Source of the DNA: Veillonellaceae bacterium
GTDB taxonomy: Bacteria > Bacillota > Negativicutes > Veillonellales > Dialisteraceae
Direction: 5' to 3'
Assembly: GCA_025992895.1 (NCBI GenBank)
Contig: DAJPGA010000001.1
Location: forward strand, 378,501-442,500
Length of the DNA stretch: 64,000 nucleotides
In this document: positions 7,085 through 15,985 of the stretch, in pieces
Layout: the number at the start of each line of letters is the position of its first letter
Numbering within the stretch: the stretch's first letter is position 1
Position numbers and translations under genes: made by a program
Notes under the pieces: model-generated
Database searches by the model: none
What the model saw: the letters and a program-made list of their open reading frames with translations, nothing else
Told to the model about the DNA's origin: nothing

Positions 7085-7640
7085 TAAGGGAAAAGCGGAC
7101 GACCGAGCGGGGCTCGAAAAACCTTACAACCGCGATGGAATCGCGGGGAACTACTGTATTCCCGGTCTCCGACCGGACCTTCTCCTTCGGAGCAAGGTTA
7201 ACACCCTTAAACCTCGCTTTGCTCGATAAAACACCATAAAACCTCGCTGCGCTCGTGGAACCTTTTTAGATTTTAAAGACCGATGAATAATCAACCCTAT
7301 CCGTCCGGCATCAGTAATTGGGCCGGACACCTTCCCCGTCTGGGAAGGTCAACACCTTTAAACCAGCCTGCGGCTGAGGGAAAACCTTACAACCAAGGCT
7401 TCGCCTTGAGGGAAATGAACTTCATCCGTCGGCTCCGCCGCCACCTTCCTCTACGAGGCAAGGTCAAACACCCTTAAACCGAACTTCGTTCGCGGGAAAT
7501 GAGAAAACCATACAACCGAGCTGCGCTCGAGGGAACCTTTTTAGATTTTAAAGACCGATGAATAATCAACCCTATCCGTCCGGCATCAGTATTGAGGCCG
7601 GGCACCTTCCCCGTCTGGGAAGGCGAGTACTCGCTGCGCT
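7085..7640. repeat. intergenic hairpin-module mosaic, cluster 4 (about 550 bp)
   Basis: Two near-parallel passes of the same module series, each with 'GATGAATAATCAACCCTATC', a CCGTCCGGCATCAG...GGCCGG hairpin and the CTTCCCCGTCTGGGAAGG hairpin. They are interleaved with AAGGCTTCGCCTTGAGG, CCGAACTTCGTTCG and CAGCCTGCGGCTGAGG. No gene seen. Confidence 0.8.
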
Positions 7641-7657
7641 TGCCCATTTCCCCCACG

Positions 7658-7690
7658 AGAAAACCCCTCTGCTTGGCAGCAAAGGGGCTC
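7658..7690 (-). terminator. intrinsic terminator of the uracil permease gene
   Basis: Leftward hairpin CCCCTTTGCT-GCCA-AGCAGAGGGG followed by TTTT. Confidence 0.75.
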
Positions 7691-7748
7691 TCCCGGTCAA
7701 TCACGATGTCTATTTAATTATATCACAAGGGGTCTGGCGGATGACGGG

Positions 7749-9014
7749 TTAGTTTTCGTTGGACATGTGTGTTTTGTCGAAGAAGAGGAAGCAGAGGGAG
7801 ACGATCATGGCTACTACGGTGGCGAGGCCCATGCCTTTGAGCTGGATGGGGCCGATGCCTACGGTGGCGCCGGAGAGGCCGCTGATCATGGTGACTGCTG
7901 TCAGGATGAGGTTTCTGGATTTGGTGTAGTCGACTTTCTTTTCGATGAGCATGCGGATGCCGGATGCTGCGATGAAGCCGAAGAGGAGGATGCAGACGCC
8001 GCCCATGACGGGGGTGGGGATGGCGTGGATGATGGCTGCTATTTTTCCGATGAAGGAGAAGATGATGGCGAAGACGGCTGCGCCTCCGATGACCCAGGTG
8101 CTGTAGACGCCGGTCATGGCCATGACGCCCATGTTTTCACCGTAGGTGGTGTTCGGGGTGGAGCCGACGAAGCCGGAGATCATGTTGGAGAGGCCGTCTG
8201 CGAAGAGGGATCTGTGGAGGCCCGGGTCTTTGATGAGGTCGCGGCCTACGATGTCGCTGGTGACGAAGAGGTGGCCCAGGTGTTCGGCGAATACGACGAA
8301 GATGGCCGGGAGGATCATCATGATGGCGGAGAAGTTGAAGGCCGGTGCATAGAAGGTCGGCGGTGCGAACCATGCGACTTCTTCGATGTGGGTGAAGTCA
8401 ACGACGCCCATGGCAATGGAGAGGAGGTAGCCGGCGATGACGCCGATCAGGATCGGGATGATGGCGATGAATCCGCGGCCAAGGACGGTGGCGAGGATGG
8501 TGACGATCAGGGTGAACATGGAAATGATGATGGCAGTCGAGGAGCTCATGCCCTGGGGGTCTCCGATGAAGCCTGACATGCTCATGGCAAGCGGGGCGAG
8601 TTCAAGGCCGATGATGGCTACGATGGAGCCCATGGCTGCCGGAGGGAAGAGGACGTCTATCCATTCGACGCCTGCTTTCTTGACGATGAAGGCGAGGAGC
8701 ATGAAGCACAGGCCGAAGGCGATGAAGCCTCCCTGCGCGTCTGCGTATGACATGCCTGCGGTCGAGGTGACGGCGAGGACTGGCGAGATGAAAGCGAAGG
8801 AGGAGCCGAGGTAGGCCGGAAGTCTCCATTTGCAGATGGTGAGGTAAATCAGTGTGCCGATGCCGTTCATGAAAAGGCAGGTCGCGGGGTCGACGTTCAA
8901 GAGGAACGGGACGAGGACGGTCGAACCGAACATGGCAAATAGGTGCTGCAGGCTGAGTGGAATGGTAGGAAGCAGAGGCAGCCTCTCATCTACTTCTATG
9001 ATGTGTTTTTCCAT
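7749..9014 (-). CDS. uraA: uracil permease (NCS2 family)
   Basis: Inner-membrane nucleobase:cation symporter of the NCS2 family, 421 aa with about 14 hydrophobic segments. The N-terminal PTIPLSLQHLFAMFGSTVLVP segment, the FAEHLGHLFVTSDIVGRDL loop and the TPNTTYGENMGVMAMTGVYS loop match UraA-type uracil transporters and contain the family's substrate and proton glutamates. No pyrimidine biosynthesis gene is adjacent. A promoter and a strong hairpin with T-tract precede the gene within its own leader, which suggests transcription attenuation. GGAGGG lies before ATG 9014. Confidence 0.9.
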   Translation of the reverse strand: MEKHIIEVDERLPLLPTIPLSLQHLFAMFGSTVLVPFLLNVDPATCLFMNGIGTLIYLTICKWRLPAYLGSSFAFISPVLAVTSTAGMSYADAQGGFIAFGLCFMLLAFIVKKAGVEWIDVLFPPAAMGSIVAIIGLELAPLAMSMSGFIGDPQGMSSSTAIIISMFTLIVTILATVLGRGFIAIIPILIGVIAGYLLSIAMGVVDFTHIEEVAWFAPPTFYAPAFNFSAIMMILPAIFVVFAEHLGHLFVTSDIVGRDLIKDPGLHRSLFADGLSNMISGFVGSTPNTTYGENMGVMAMTGVYSTWVIGGAAVFAIIFSFIGKIAAIIHAIPTPVMGGVCILLFGFIAASGIRMLIEKKVDYTKSRNLILTAVTMISGLSGATVGIGPIQLKGMGLATVVAMIVSLCFLFFDKTHMSNEN

Positions 9015-9045
9015 GAATAGATCCCTCCGTCAGGAATACTGGCTC

Positions 9046-9086
9046 AGAAAAAAGGAGGCCTTCAGTGTGATCTGAAGAGCCTCCTT
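9046..9086 (-). terminator. terminator hairpin in the uraA leader (possible attenuator)
   Basis: Minus-strand AAGGAGGC and CTTCAG arms pair with CTGAAG and GCCTCCTT, followed by TTTTTT, about 30 bases before the uraA start. It lies downstream of the candidate uraA promoter, so it either attenuates uraA or also ends the TonB-receptor transcript. Confidence 0.75.
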
Positions 9087-9124
9087 CCGTGTTTTCTAAG
9101 CGACTGTAAAATTTTATCCCAACT

Positions 9125-9153
9125 ATCTTATACTTTTTCCACTTGGATTGCAA
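9125..9153 (-). promoter_or_regulatory. candidate uraA promoter
   Basis: Minus-strand TTGCAA (9148-9153) and TAAGAT (9125-9130) with a 17-base spacer, giving a leader of about 100 bases that contains the terminator hairpin. Confidence 0.6.
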
Positions 9154-9185
9154 GACCTTTTTATGGAAATGAAATTAGAAAGGGA

Positions 9186-11123
9186 TTAGAAGCGGTACTG
9201 CATGCCGACTTCATAGCTTCTTCCAGGAGCTGCATACCAGGTGCCGGCCGGTCCGTAGCTGGAAGAGGAAGAGCCGATGTTCGTGTAGAACTGGTCGAAG
9301 ACGTTGTTCACGCGGGCATAGATGGTAGCTTCCTTGGTGACTTTGTAATCAGCGCCGATGTCCCATACCCAGAAGCTGGAGTAATCTTTCATCGTTTTGC
9401 TGTCACTGACTCCGTATGCGTTCTTTGTAGATGTATAGCGGTCCATGACGCCGCGGCCGTTGATGTATGCATCGAATTTCTTATCGGTGTAATTCAGGCC
9501 GATATTGAGTTCATGCTTCGGTATGTAGACACGGGACAGGTTTCTGATGTCTCCATCGAAGTAGCTGTAGCCCAGGGTACCGGAGAGATGATCGGAGAAT
9601 TTCTTCGTGAGGGACATGTTCACGCCGGTATTGATGGTCTTTCCAGTGTTGACGTAGGTGCCATTCCAGTTTGCATCAGACTGGTAAGCAATGAGGTTCT
9701 TGGCAAACTGGCGGTATACGCTGATATTTCCGGACAGGGTGTCATCGAAGATATGGTTGGCGCCGAGTTCGACGGTGTAGCCTTCTTCCGGATCGAGGTC
9801 AGGATTGCCCTTGGTGACCATGCCGTACATGTCGCTGTAGTAGTAGAGCTGCATGAGGCTCGGTGCGTTGAAGAATTTCTTGTAGCTTGCATAGTAGTTC
9901 GTGTTGTCGCTGACCTTGTAGCCGACGGTAAGGCTCGGTGTGGTGTGGGTGCCATAGGAAGTATTGTTTTCGACGCGTACGCCAGGGGTGATGTTCCAGC
10001 GGTCATTGATGTCCCACTTATCCTGTACGTAGAAGCCAAGGTTTGTCGCATGCTTGCCCTGCATAGCCGGGTTTTCCGCGTAGAAGGGGATAGAATCCTG
10101 ATAGAGGTCGAAGCCGCCGGTGATGGTCTGGCCTTCCATGGTGTAGGTGAGCTGATCGGAAATGCCGCGTGTCTTGAGGCGGATGTCTGTAGTACCGGAG
10201 GTGCCTGCATTATTGTAGTCGTCCTGGAGATGATAACGGTTCTGGTACATGGAGAGGCGGTTGGTCAGGCGGTCATTGATGCGTGCATCATACTGGAGTG
10301 CGATGCGGTTATTGTCCCTCTTGCCAAGATCTCTCGTTGGGTCATTGGATCCATAGTCAGGACGGGTGTAGTCGGACTTGTATTTTTCATAGGATAATGT
10401 GACGGAAGAGTCATTGCCCAGGTCATAGCCGATCTTGCCTGCGAAGGATTCTGCATTGAGATGGTTGACGACATGGCGGCCCCAGCCGTCCTTGAAATTG
10501 CCCTGGATCTGTTTATTCGCTTCGATGGACCAGAAGAAGCCGTCCTTATTTCCTTCGTTGTAAAGGCCGTACTTCTCGCCGTCAAAGCTTGCGCGGGAGA
10601 GGTCGAGGGTCGTATGGACTTCGCCTTCCTTCGCTTTCTTCGTGATGATGTTGATGACGCCGCCGGCAGCATCGGAGCCGTAGAGCGTGGAAGCAGAGCC
10701 CTTCAGGACTTCAATATGATCGACCGAATCCATATTGGTCAGAGTGCCCAGCTGAGAATGAGTGCCCATGAGGCCGTTCGTGTTGACGCGCATGCCGTCG
10801 ACCATGACGACGACGTTGGTGGATCCGTTGATGATGATCGGATCGGAGAAATAGGTCTGGCTGGAAGAGCCTCTGGTGGAAATGACGACGCCCGGTACCT
10901 GCTTCACAGCATCGGCAACGGTCTTGTAATGGTTGTCTTCGATGTCCTTGGCGGTGACGACGGCGATGTCAGCGTTCGAATCGATGACCTTTTCCGGTTC
11001 ACGGTTGGCCGTGACGACGACCTGGTCCAAGGTGTAGACCGGCATGTCCTCTGCATGGACGGTCATGGCTCCTCCTGCTGCGCAAAGAGCGGCCAGCGAT
11101 GCTGCGATGTACTTCTTTTTCAT
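9186..11123 (-). CDS. TonB-dependent outer-membrane receptor, probably cobalamin (BtuB-like)
   Basis: Outer-membrane gated beta-barrel of 645 aa. A signal peptide (MKKKYIAASLAALCAAG..., cleavage near VHAED) is followed by a TonB box-like stretch (TLDQVVVTA), the plug domain (about 45-160, with PGVVIS, INGSTNVVVMVDGMRVN and GSASTLYGSDAAGGVINI) and a barrel ending in Y-E-VGMQYRF, with the terminal Phe needed for BAM insertion. A cobalamin riboswitch lies upstream on the same strand, so vitamin B12 or a corrinoid is the likely ligand. The divergent lipoprotein at 11588 could be the periplasmic partner. TonB/ExbBD are not in the window. Proof of a diderm cell envelope. Confidence 0.92.
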   Translation of the reverse strand: MKKKYIAASLAALCAAGGAMTVHAEDMPVYTLDQVVVTANREPEKVIDSNADIAVVTAKDIEDNHYKTVADAVKQVPGVVISTRGSSSQTYFSDPIIINGSTNVVVMVDGMRVNTNGLMGTHSQLGTLTNMDSVDHIEVLKGSASTLYGSDAAGGVINIITKKAKEGEVHTTLDLSRASFDGEKYGLYNEGNKDGFFWSIEANKQIQGNFKDGWGRHVVNHLNAESFAGKIGYDLGNDSSVTLSYEKYKSDYTRPDYGSNDPTRDLGKRDNNRIALQYDARINDRLTNRLSMYQNRYHLQDDYNNAGTSGTTDIRLKTRGISDQLTYTMEGQTITGGFDLYQDSIPFYAENPAMQGKHATNLGFYVQDKWDINDRWNITPGVRVENNTSYGTHTTPSLTVGYKVSDNTNYYASYKKFFNAPSLMQLYYYSDMYGMVTKGNPDLDPEEGYTVELGANHIFDDTLSGNISVYRQFAKNLIAYQSDANWNGTYVNTGKTINTGVNMSLTKKFSDHLSGTLGYSYFDGDIRNLSRVYIPKHELNIGLNYTDKKFDAYINGRGVMDRYTSTKNAYGVSDSKTMKDYSSFWVWDIGADYKVTKEATIYARVNNVFDQFYTNIGSSSSSYGPAGTWYAAPGRSYEVGMQYRF

Positions 11124-11224
11124 AAAATCCTCCCTGTGTTTTCCCTTTCAAAGGGGCTTTAAAATAGCCCGGCAGGACACGCGTCTGTCGGTCGCAGAGA
11201 GACGCATCCCAGCGGGATGTAACG

Positions 11225-11385
11225 CACGAAAAGGCAGTTCTTCTGACTTCGCTTCCCTGCTTTCCCCGCCTTCCCGGATTTCTCCAGTGGCATATCGGGG
11301 TCTGCTCAGCGTTACAGCGGCGGGACCGTGGCGGAATCGGAGCTCTTCCCTGATCTCCTCACCGCGCTTCTCTATTATCCTTATA
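11225..11385 (-). promoter_or_regulatory. cobalamin riboswitch
   Basis: Read on the minus strand the region has the hallmark blocks in order: GGTCCCGCCGCTGTAACG, then GCCACTGG, GGGAAGGCG, and GAAGTCAGAAGAACTGCC. These are the conserved core and B12-box elements of AdoCbl/cobalamin riboswitches. The expression platform (11124-11225) contains a GACGCG-type stem and a CCCCTTTGAAAGGG hairpin near the ribosome site of the TonB receptor. High cobalamin would be expected to reduce receptor expression. Confidence 0.88.
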
Positions 11386-11531
11386 AGGGGATTCTAACCT
11401 TTAAGGACCTTTTCCTGTGTGCATATTGAAATTGCTAAAAATATTATACTCGAGTACCATATAAAATAAAAGAATTAACAAATAAAATTTTAAGAAATAA
11501 GGAAAAAATTATTAATAAAGAAAGGCGCAAG

Positions 11532-11560
11532 TTCTCATTATGTGTTATTCTGTGTACAAT
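11532..11560 (+). promoter_or_regulatory. candidate promoter of the binding-lipoprotein gene
   Basis: TTCTCA (11532-11537) and TACAAT (11555-11560) separated by 17 bases, 28 bases before the start. Confidence 0.4.
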
Positions 11561-11587
11561 AAAAGCTGAATGAAGAGAGGAGGACTT

Positions 11588-12568
11588 ATGAAAAAGAAAA
11601 TCATGGCAGGGGCAGCGCTCCTTCTGGCGGCTTCGATTCTTCTCGGCGGCTGCAGTGTCAAGAGTGTCAGTTCGGACACGGGCGCCGGATACACGGTGAC
11701 GGATGCGACGGGCCGGGAGGTGAAGATCCCGAAGAAACCGGAGCGCATCATGGGCAACAGCGCTTCGATCGATACGATGCTCCTTGGCGTCGTCACGCCG
11801 GACAAGCTGATCGCCGCGACAGAAGCGGACAGAGATCCTGTCATTTCCTATATCGCCAATGACACGAAGAATATCAAGATGACGGTGCCGCTCATGGGGC
11901 TCTCGATGGAACTTGTGACGGAGGCCAAGCCGGATCTCATCATCGCTTCCACGTACACGAAGGGCGAGGAGCTCGATCTGTACCGGAGCATGGGCATCCC
12001 TGTCGTTGTCATCAAGGGGCCGCATTCGATTGAAGAAGTAGAGAGCGACATCCGCATCATTGCTGCTGCCACGAAGGAAAAGGACAGGGGCGAGAAGGTC
12101 ATCGCGAAAATGGATGAAATGCTCGCCGAATCGGACAAACGCCTGTCCGAGGAACATGGAAAGAAGCCCGTCGTCTTCCTCGTTTCCCAGATGACACGCT
12201 ACGGCGGACCGGGGTCCATGTTCAATGCGCTCCTGACCCGTGCAAGGATCGAGAATGCCATCGCTCTTGCAGGCATTTCAAACGGCCAGATGATTTCCCC
12301 GGAACAGATTGTGAAGGTCGATCCGGACATGTTCTTCGTTTCGACGGACCGCGAATCTGACACGACGGGAGCCTCCCGCTACCGCGACAGTTTCCTCGCC
12401 AATCCCGCGATTGCGAATATGAGAGCGGCCAAACATATCGTCCCGGTCGATGACCGCTACATTTACGCCGCGTCCCAGAACGCCGTCTATGCCGTAAGGG
12501 CGCTGGCAAATGCTGCCTACGGCCCGATTTTCGATATGTCGGGCGAGAAGCAGATCCGCGGCTACTGA
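11588..12568 (+). CDS. ABC transporter substrate-binding lipoprotein (cobalamin/iron-siderophore type)
   Basis: Type III periplasmic binding protein (BtuF/FepB/FhuD superfamily). The start at 11588 is set by GGAGG; an upstream in-frame ATG at 11570 lacks such a site. The signal peptide ends in LLGGC, a lipobox, so the mature protein is a 308-residue lipoprotein. DATGREVKIPKKPERIM and the PDLIIASTYTKGEELD region are typical of the first lobe; a long connecting helix lies at about 150-190. It is transcribed divergently from the riboswitch-controlled TonB receptor. No permease or ATPase gene is adjacent, so it must use a distant ABC system. Ligand not provable from sequence. Confidence 0.82.
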   Translation: MKKKIMAGAALLLAASILLGGCSVKSVSSDTGAGYTVTDATGREVKIPKKPERIMGNSASIDTMLLGVVTPDKLIAATEADRDPVISYIANDTKNIKMTVPLMGLSMELVTEAKPDLIIASTYTKGEELDLYRSMGIPVVVIKGPHSIEEVESDIRIIAAATKEKDRGEKVIAKMDEMLAESDKRLSEEHGKKPVVFLVSQMTRYGGPGSMFNALLTRARIENAIALAGISNGQMISPEQIVKVDPDMFFVSTDRESDTTGASRYRDSFLANPAIANMRAAKHIVPVDDRYIYAASQNAVYAVRALANAAYGPIFDMSGEKQIRGY

Positions 12569-12625
12569 CCGTCTCTTTTCCAGGGTTTATAATGAAGAAA
12601 ATGAACCAGGAAGGAAGGGGACATT

Positions 12626-13717
12626 ATGGAAAAATATAATAAGGAAAGACTCGCCCGCGCGGCTGAGGCAGTGAGGAAATCAGGTCTTTCCCAGATTATC
12701 GTTTCAGATGCGGCAGCGCTCTGGTACCTGACGGAAGAGGAAATCCATCCAGGTGAGCGCCTGACCGTGCTCGTTATCCCGGCAGGCTCCGATCCGTACT
12801 GGGTGAGGAACCGTCTTTTCCCGCTGAAGAGCAGTGATATCGCTGACCATCCTTTCGAGGACGGCGAGGACGGCATCGGACTTCTGGCCAGCCTTCTTGC
12901 AGATGGCAGGACAGGGGTCGACGGCGTATGGCACTCGGCCTTTCTCCTCGACCTGATGGGAAGGGAAGGAAATCGGACATTCGTGAACGGCTCGCCGCTC
13001 ATCGACGCTCTCCGCGCCGTGAAGGATGAGGAGGAAATCCGCCGCATGAAGGCAGCCTCCCTCATCAATGACCGCGCTGTCCGCCGCATCCGGGATTTCC
13101 TCTACCCGGGCGTGACGGAAAAGGAATGCGCCGAAGAGCTCCGGAGAATTTACAAGGAAGAGGGCGCTGAGGGCTTTTCCTTCCCGCCGATCGTTTCCTT
13201 CGGTGCGCACGGCGCCGATCCGCACCATTCGCCCGACGACACGAAGCTTACCCCAGGCGACTCCGTCCTCTTTGACATTGGCTGCAAGAAAGACCATTAC
13301 TGCTCCGATATGACAAGGACGTATTTCACGGGAGAGCCGACCGAAGAAGAGAAGAAAGTCCATGACACCGTGAGGGAAGCGGGCCTTCGTGCGGAAGCGC
13401 TGATCCGCCCGGGCGTCCCTCTGAAGGACATCGACAAGGCGGCCAGAGACTGCATCGCAGAAGCTGGCTACGGTCCTTACTTCACGCACCGCCTCGGCCA
13501 TTTCATCGGCATCAGAGAGCATGAAGCAGGCGAAGTCAGCCCGAATTCTCCGCTTATTGCCAAGCCCGGCATGATTTTTTCCATTGAACCGGGCATTTAC
13601 CTTCCGGGCCGTTTCGGCGTCCGGATTGAAAACCTCGTCCTCGTCACGGAGGACGGATGTGAACTGCTGAACCACGAAGACCGCGGCTGGAAAGCCGATC
13701 TCCGTGATGGAAAGTGA
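12626..13717 (+). CDS. M24B family aminopeptidase (Xaa-Pro peptidase type)
   Basis: Cytoplasmic 'pita-bread' metallopeptidase that removes N-terminal residues before proline or cleaves X-Pro dipeptides. The N-terminal creatinase-like domain spans about 1-130. The catalytic domain shows all five metal ligands: Asp in LFDIGC, Asp in SDMTRT, His in HRLGHFIGIREHE, Glu in SIEPGIYL and Glu in VRIENLV. Length of 363 aa is typical. GGAAGGGG precedes the ATG. aroD begins 8 bases after the stop, suggesting co-transcription. Confidence 0.9.
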   Translation: MEKYNKERLARAAEAVRKSGLSQIIVSDAAALWYLTEEEIHPGERLTVLVIPAGSDPYWVRNRLFPLKSSDIADHPFEDGEDGIGLLASLLADGRTGVDGVWHSAFLLDLMGREGNRTFVNGSPLIDALRAVKDEEEIRRMKAASLINDRAVRRIRDFLYPGVTEKECAEELRRIYKEEGAEGFSFPPIVSFGAHGADPHHSPDDTKLTPGDSVLFDIGCKKDHYCSDMTRTYFTGEPTEEEKKVHDTVREAGLRAEALIRPGVPLKDIDKAARDCIAEAGYGPYFTHRLGHFIGIREHEAGEVSPNSPLIAKPGMIFSIEPGIYLPGRFGVRIENLVLVTEDGCELLNHEDRGWKADLRDGK

Positions 13718-13725
13718 GATAAAAC

Positions 13726-14496
13726 ATGATAAAAATCAGAACGACTGCCATCGGGGAAGGAAGGCCGAAAGTCTGCATTCCCCTCGTTTCAGACAGCACT
13801 GAGCTCCTGGCTATGGAGTGCAAGGATCTTTCCGGCACGCCCTTCGACCTTCTCGAGTGGCGCGTCGACTACCTGGCAGCGAGTCAGAATTTCAAGATGG
13901 AAAGGGACCTGAAGGAAGGGTATGAAGCGATAAGAAGCATATTTCCCGATGTGCCGGTCCTCACAACCATCAGAAGCGAACCGCAGGGAGGCGCCCGCGA
14001 TTTCACGGAGGCCGAATACATCGACATGCTTTCCCTCATCACGAAAGAGCATCTGGGTGATGCCGTCGATATAGAGTACGGCCAGGAAGTCTTTGACACC
14101 TACGAAATGATCAGCGAAGCCAAGCGCGCCGACATGCCCGTCGTCATGAGCTGGCACTCCTTCGGAAGGGTGATGGGTGTCCGTGAAATCATCGACGTCA
14201 TCGAAAACATGCAGGCCATGGACGCAGATATCCTGAAAGTCGCCACCATCGTCGAAAAGCCGAAGGATGCGTCCCTCATCATGTACGCCGCCGCCGAAGC
14301 GCAGGAAGAATTCCCGGACAATCCCGTCATCGTCATCGGCATGGGGAAAAACGGCGTCCTGACGCGCACCGCAGGCAATTTCCTTGGCGCACCGCTCACC
14401 TTCGCCTCCGGCAAGAAGCCCTCTGCGCCCGGCCAGATTTCTGCGGCCGACATGGACAAAGTGCTGGATATCCTCTACGGGAAGTACTGGAAATAG
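13726..14496 (+). CDS. aroD: type I 3-dehydroquinate dehydratase
   Basis: Third step of the shikimate pathway: dehydrates 3-dehydroquinate through a Schiff base. Visible active-site elements are Glu44 and Arg46 in EWRVD, His144 in SWHSFG, the Schiff-base Lys171 in DILKVATI, and the SAPGQIS loop near residue 232. Length of 256 aa is normal for type I. It lies 8 bases downstream of the M24 peptidase. No other aro gene is nearby. Confidence 0.95.
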   Translation: MIKIRTTAIGEGRPKVCIPLVSDSTELLAMECKDLSGTPFDLLEWRVDYLAASQNFKMERDLKEGYEAIRSIFPDVPVLTTIRSEPQGGARDFTEAEYIDMLSLITKEHLGDAVDIEYGQEVFDTYEMISEAKRADMPVVMSWHSFGRVMGVREIIDVIENMQAMDADILKVATIVEKPKDASLIMYAAAEAQEEFPDNPVIVIGMGKNGVLTRTAGNFLGAPLTFASGKKPSAPGQISAADMDKVLDILYGKYWK

Positions 14497-14524
14497 GAAA
14501 TTCGCGGATTTCGGAGAAATTCGA

Positions 14525-14552
14525 TTGTTCCTCCTTCTTTTTGGAGTATAAT
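14525..14552 (+). promoter_or_regulatory. candidate promoter of the first larA-like gene
   Basis: TTGTTC (14525-14530) and TATAAT (14547-14552) with a 16-base spacer; the spacer contains a CTCC...GGAG inverted repeat. Confidence 0.5.
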
Positions 14553-14592
14553 GAAAGAAAATTTCCTAGTAGTGTAGTAAGGAGGATGACCT

Positions 14593-15900
14593 ATGTCCCT
14601 GAAAGAATTTAAACTCGCCTACGGCCACGGCACACAGTCCGTCATGCTGCCGGAAGAACATATCTCTGACGTCCTCGAAGGCGTACCGACGCCTGCCTGC
14701 GACGTGAAAGAAGCCACCATCGAATGCATGCGTCATCCGATCGCTTCCGAGCCACTCCGCGACCTCGTGAAGAAAGGCGACAAAGTATGCCTCGTCGTCG
14801 CTGACATCACCCGCGCATGGAACCGCGCTTCCGAATTCACCGTCCACGTCGTCAACGAACTGAACGACGCCGGCATTCCGGACGACGACATCTACATCGT
14901 CTTCGCACAGGGCACCCACCGCGTCCACACCGACGAGGAAAACGTCACCTGCGTAGGCGAGGAAGTCGCTTCCCGCATCAAAATGTACCAACACGTCTCC
15001 ACTGACAAATCCATGCTGACCCATGTCGGCACCACGACAAGAGGTACCGACGTATGGATCGATACCCGCGTCGTCGAAGCGGACAAAGTCATCCTCATCA
15101 ACGCCATCTCCACCCACGACATGGCAGGCTTTGGCGGCGGAAGGAAACTCATCCTCCCGGGCGTAGCCGGCTTCGAAACCGTCCAGCAGAACCACTGCCA
15201 CGCATTGGGACCCACCGTCGGAAGCGGCCTCAACCCGGACGCAGCCCTCCTCAAGATCGCAGGAAACCCCGTCTCCGAAGACATGCAGGAAGCCTGCGAC
15301 ATGGTCGCACCATGCTTCCTCGTTCACTCCGTCATCAATGCGGAAGGACAGATCTCCTCCATGGTCGGCGGCGCCCCCTACAAAGCATGGCTCGAAGGCA
15401 CCCGTGAAATCTACCGTATGCAGAAAGTACCGATGAAAGCCCAGACCGACGTCACCATCGTCTCCGCAGGCGGCTACCCGAAAGACACCAACCTCTACCA
15501 GGGCACCAAGTGCTACACCACCGCCGAAATTGCCACCAAGAAAGGCGGCATCATCATCACCATGATCGAAGCCGAAGACGTCCAGGAACCACCGGCCTAC
15601 CTCGGCAGCTTCAAATACAAGAACCTCACAGAAATGGAAGAAGGCCTCAGAGCCTGCTTCACCATCCCCTTCTTCGTCGCCTTCGAAAACCTCATCACAG
15701 CCATGACACACACCGTCTACATCGTCACAAGGCCCGAGAACTTCGACATCCTCCGCGAAAGAACCCACCAGATCCCGGTCGCAACCGTCGAAGAAGCATG
15801 GGAACTCGCCAAGAAACAGCTCGCTGAAGAAGGAAAAACGGATTACACCATCAACGTCATCCCCCAGGGAAGCGCCATCGTGCCATACGTAGAAGAATGA
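14593..15900 (+). CDS. LarA family nickel-pincer racemase/epimerase homologue 1
   Basis: Homologue (435 aa) of lactate racemase LarA, which interconverts D- and L-2-hydroxyacids with a nickel-pincer nucleotide. Residues equivalent to the catalytic and cofactor residues of Lactobacillus LarA are present one position later: His109 (GTHR), His175 (STHDMAG), the cofactor-attaching Lys185 (GGGRKLILPG) and His201 (NHCHA). The cofactor genes larB, larC and larE are not in this window. A strongly similar second copy is at 18757-20064 on the other strand. GGAGGATG precedes ATG 14593. The substrate could be lactate or another 2-hydroxyacid. Confidence 0.85.
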   Translation: MSLKEFKLAYGHGTQSVMLPEEHISDVLEGVPTPACDVKEATIECMRHPIASEPLRDLVKKGDKVCLVVADITRAWNRASEFTVHVVNELNDAGIPDDDIYIVFAQGTHRVHTDEENVTCVGEEVASRIKMYQHVSTDKSMLTHVGTTTRGTDVWIDTRVVEADKVILINAISTHDMAGFGGGRKLILPGVAGFETVQQNHCHALGPTVGSGLNPDAALLKIAGNPVSEDMQEACDMVAPCFLVHSVINAEGQISSMVGGAPYKAWLEGTREIYRMQKVPMKAQTDVTIVSAGGYPKDTNLYQGTKCYTTAEIATKKGGIIITMIEAEDVQEPPAYLGSFKYKNLTEMEEGLRACFTIPFFVAFENLITAMTHTVYIVTRPENFDILRERTHQIPVATVEEAWELAKKQLAEEGKTDYTINVIPQGSAIVPYVEE

Positions 15901-15938
15901 AGAAAGAAAGCAAGAGACAATTAAAAAAGAATTAAAAA

Positions 15939-15985
15939 GAGGAGCCATTGGAAATGAGCAGTCATTCCAATGGCTCCTTTTGCGT
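15939..15985 (+). terminator. intrinsic terminator of larA-like gene 1
   Basis: AGGAGCCATTGGA pairs with TCCAATGGCTCCT, followed by TTTTGCGTGGG, the tag that often begins repeat clusters. Confidence 0.85.

Noticed and set aside
9087..9185. PyrR-binding site in the uraA leader
   Set aside because: No convincing match to the PyrR RNA consensus; only the promoter and terminator hairpin can be supported.
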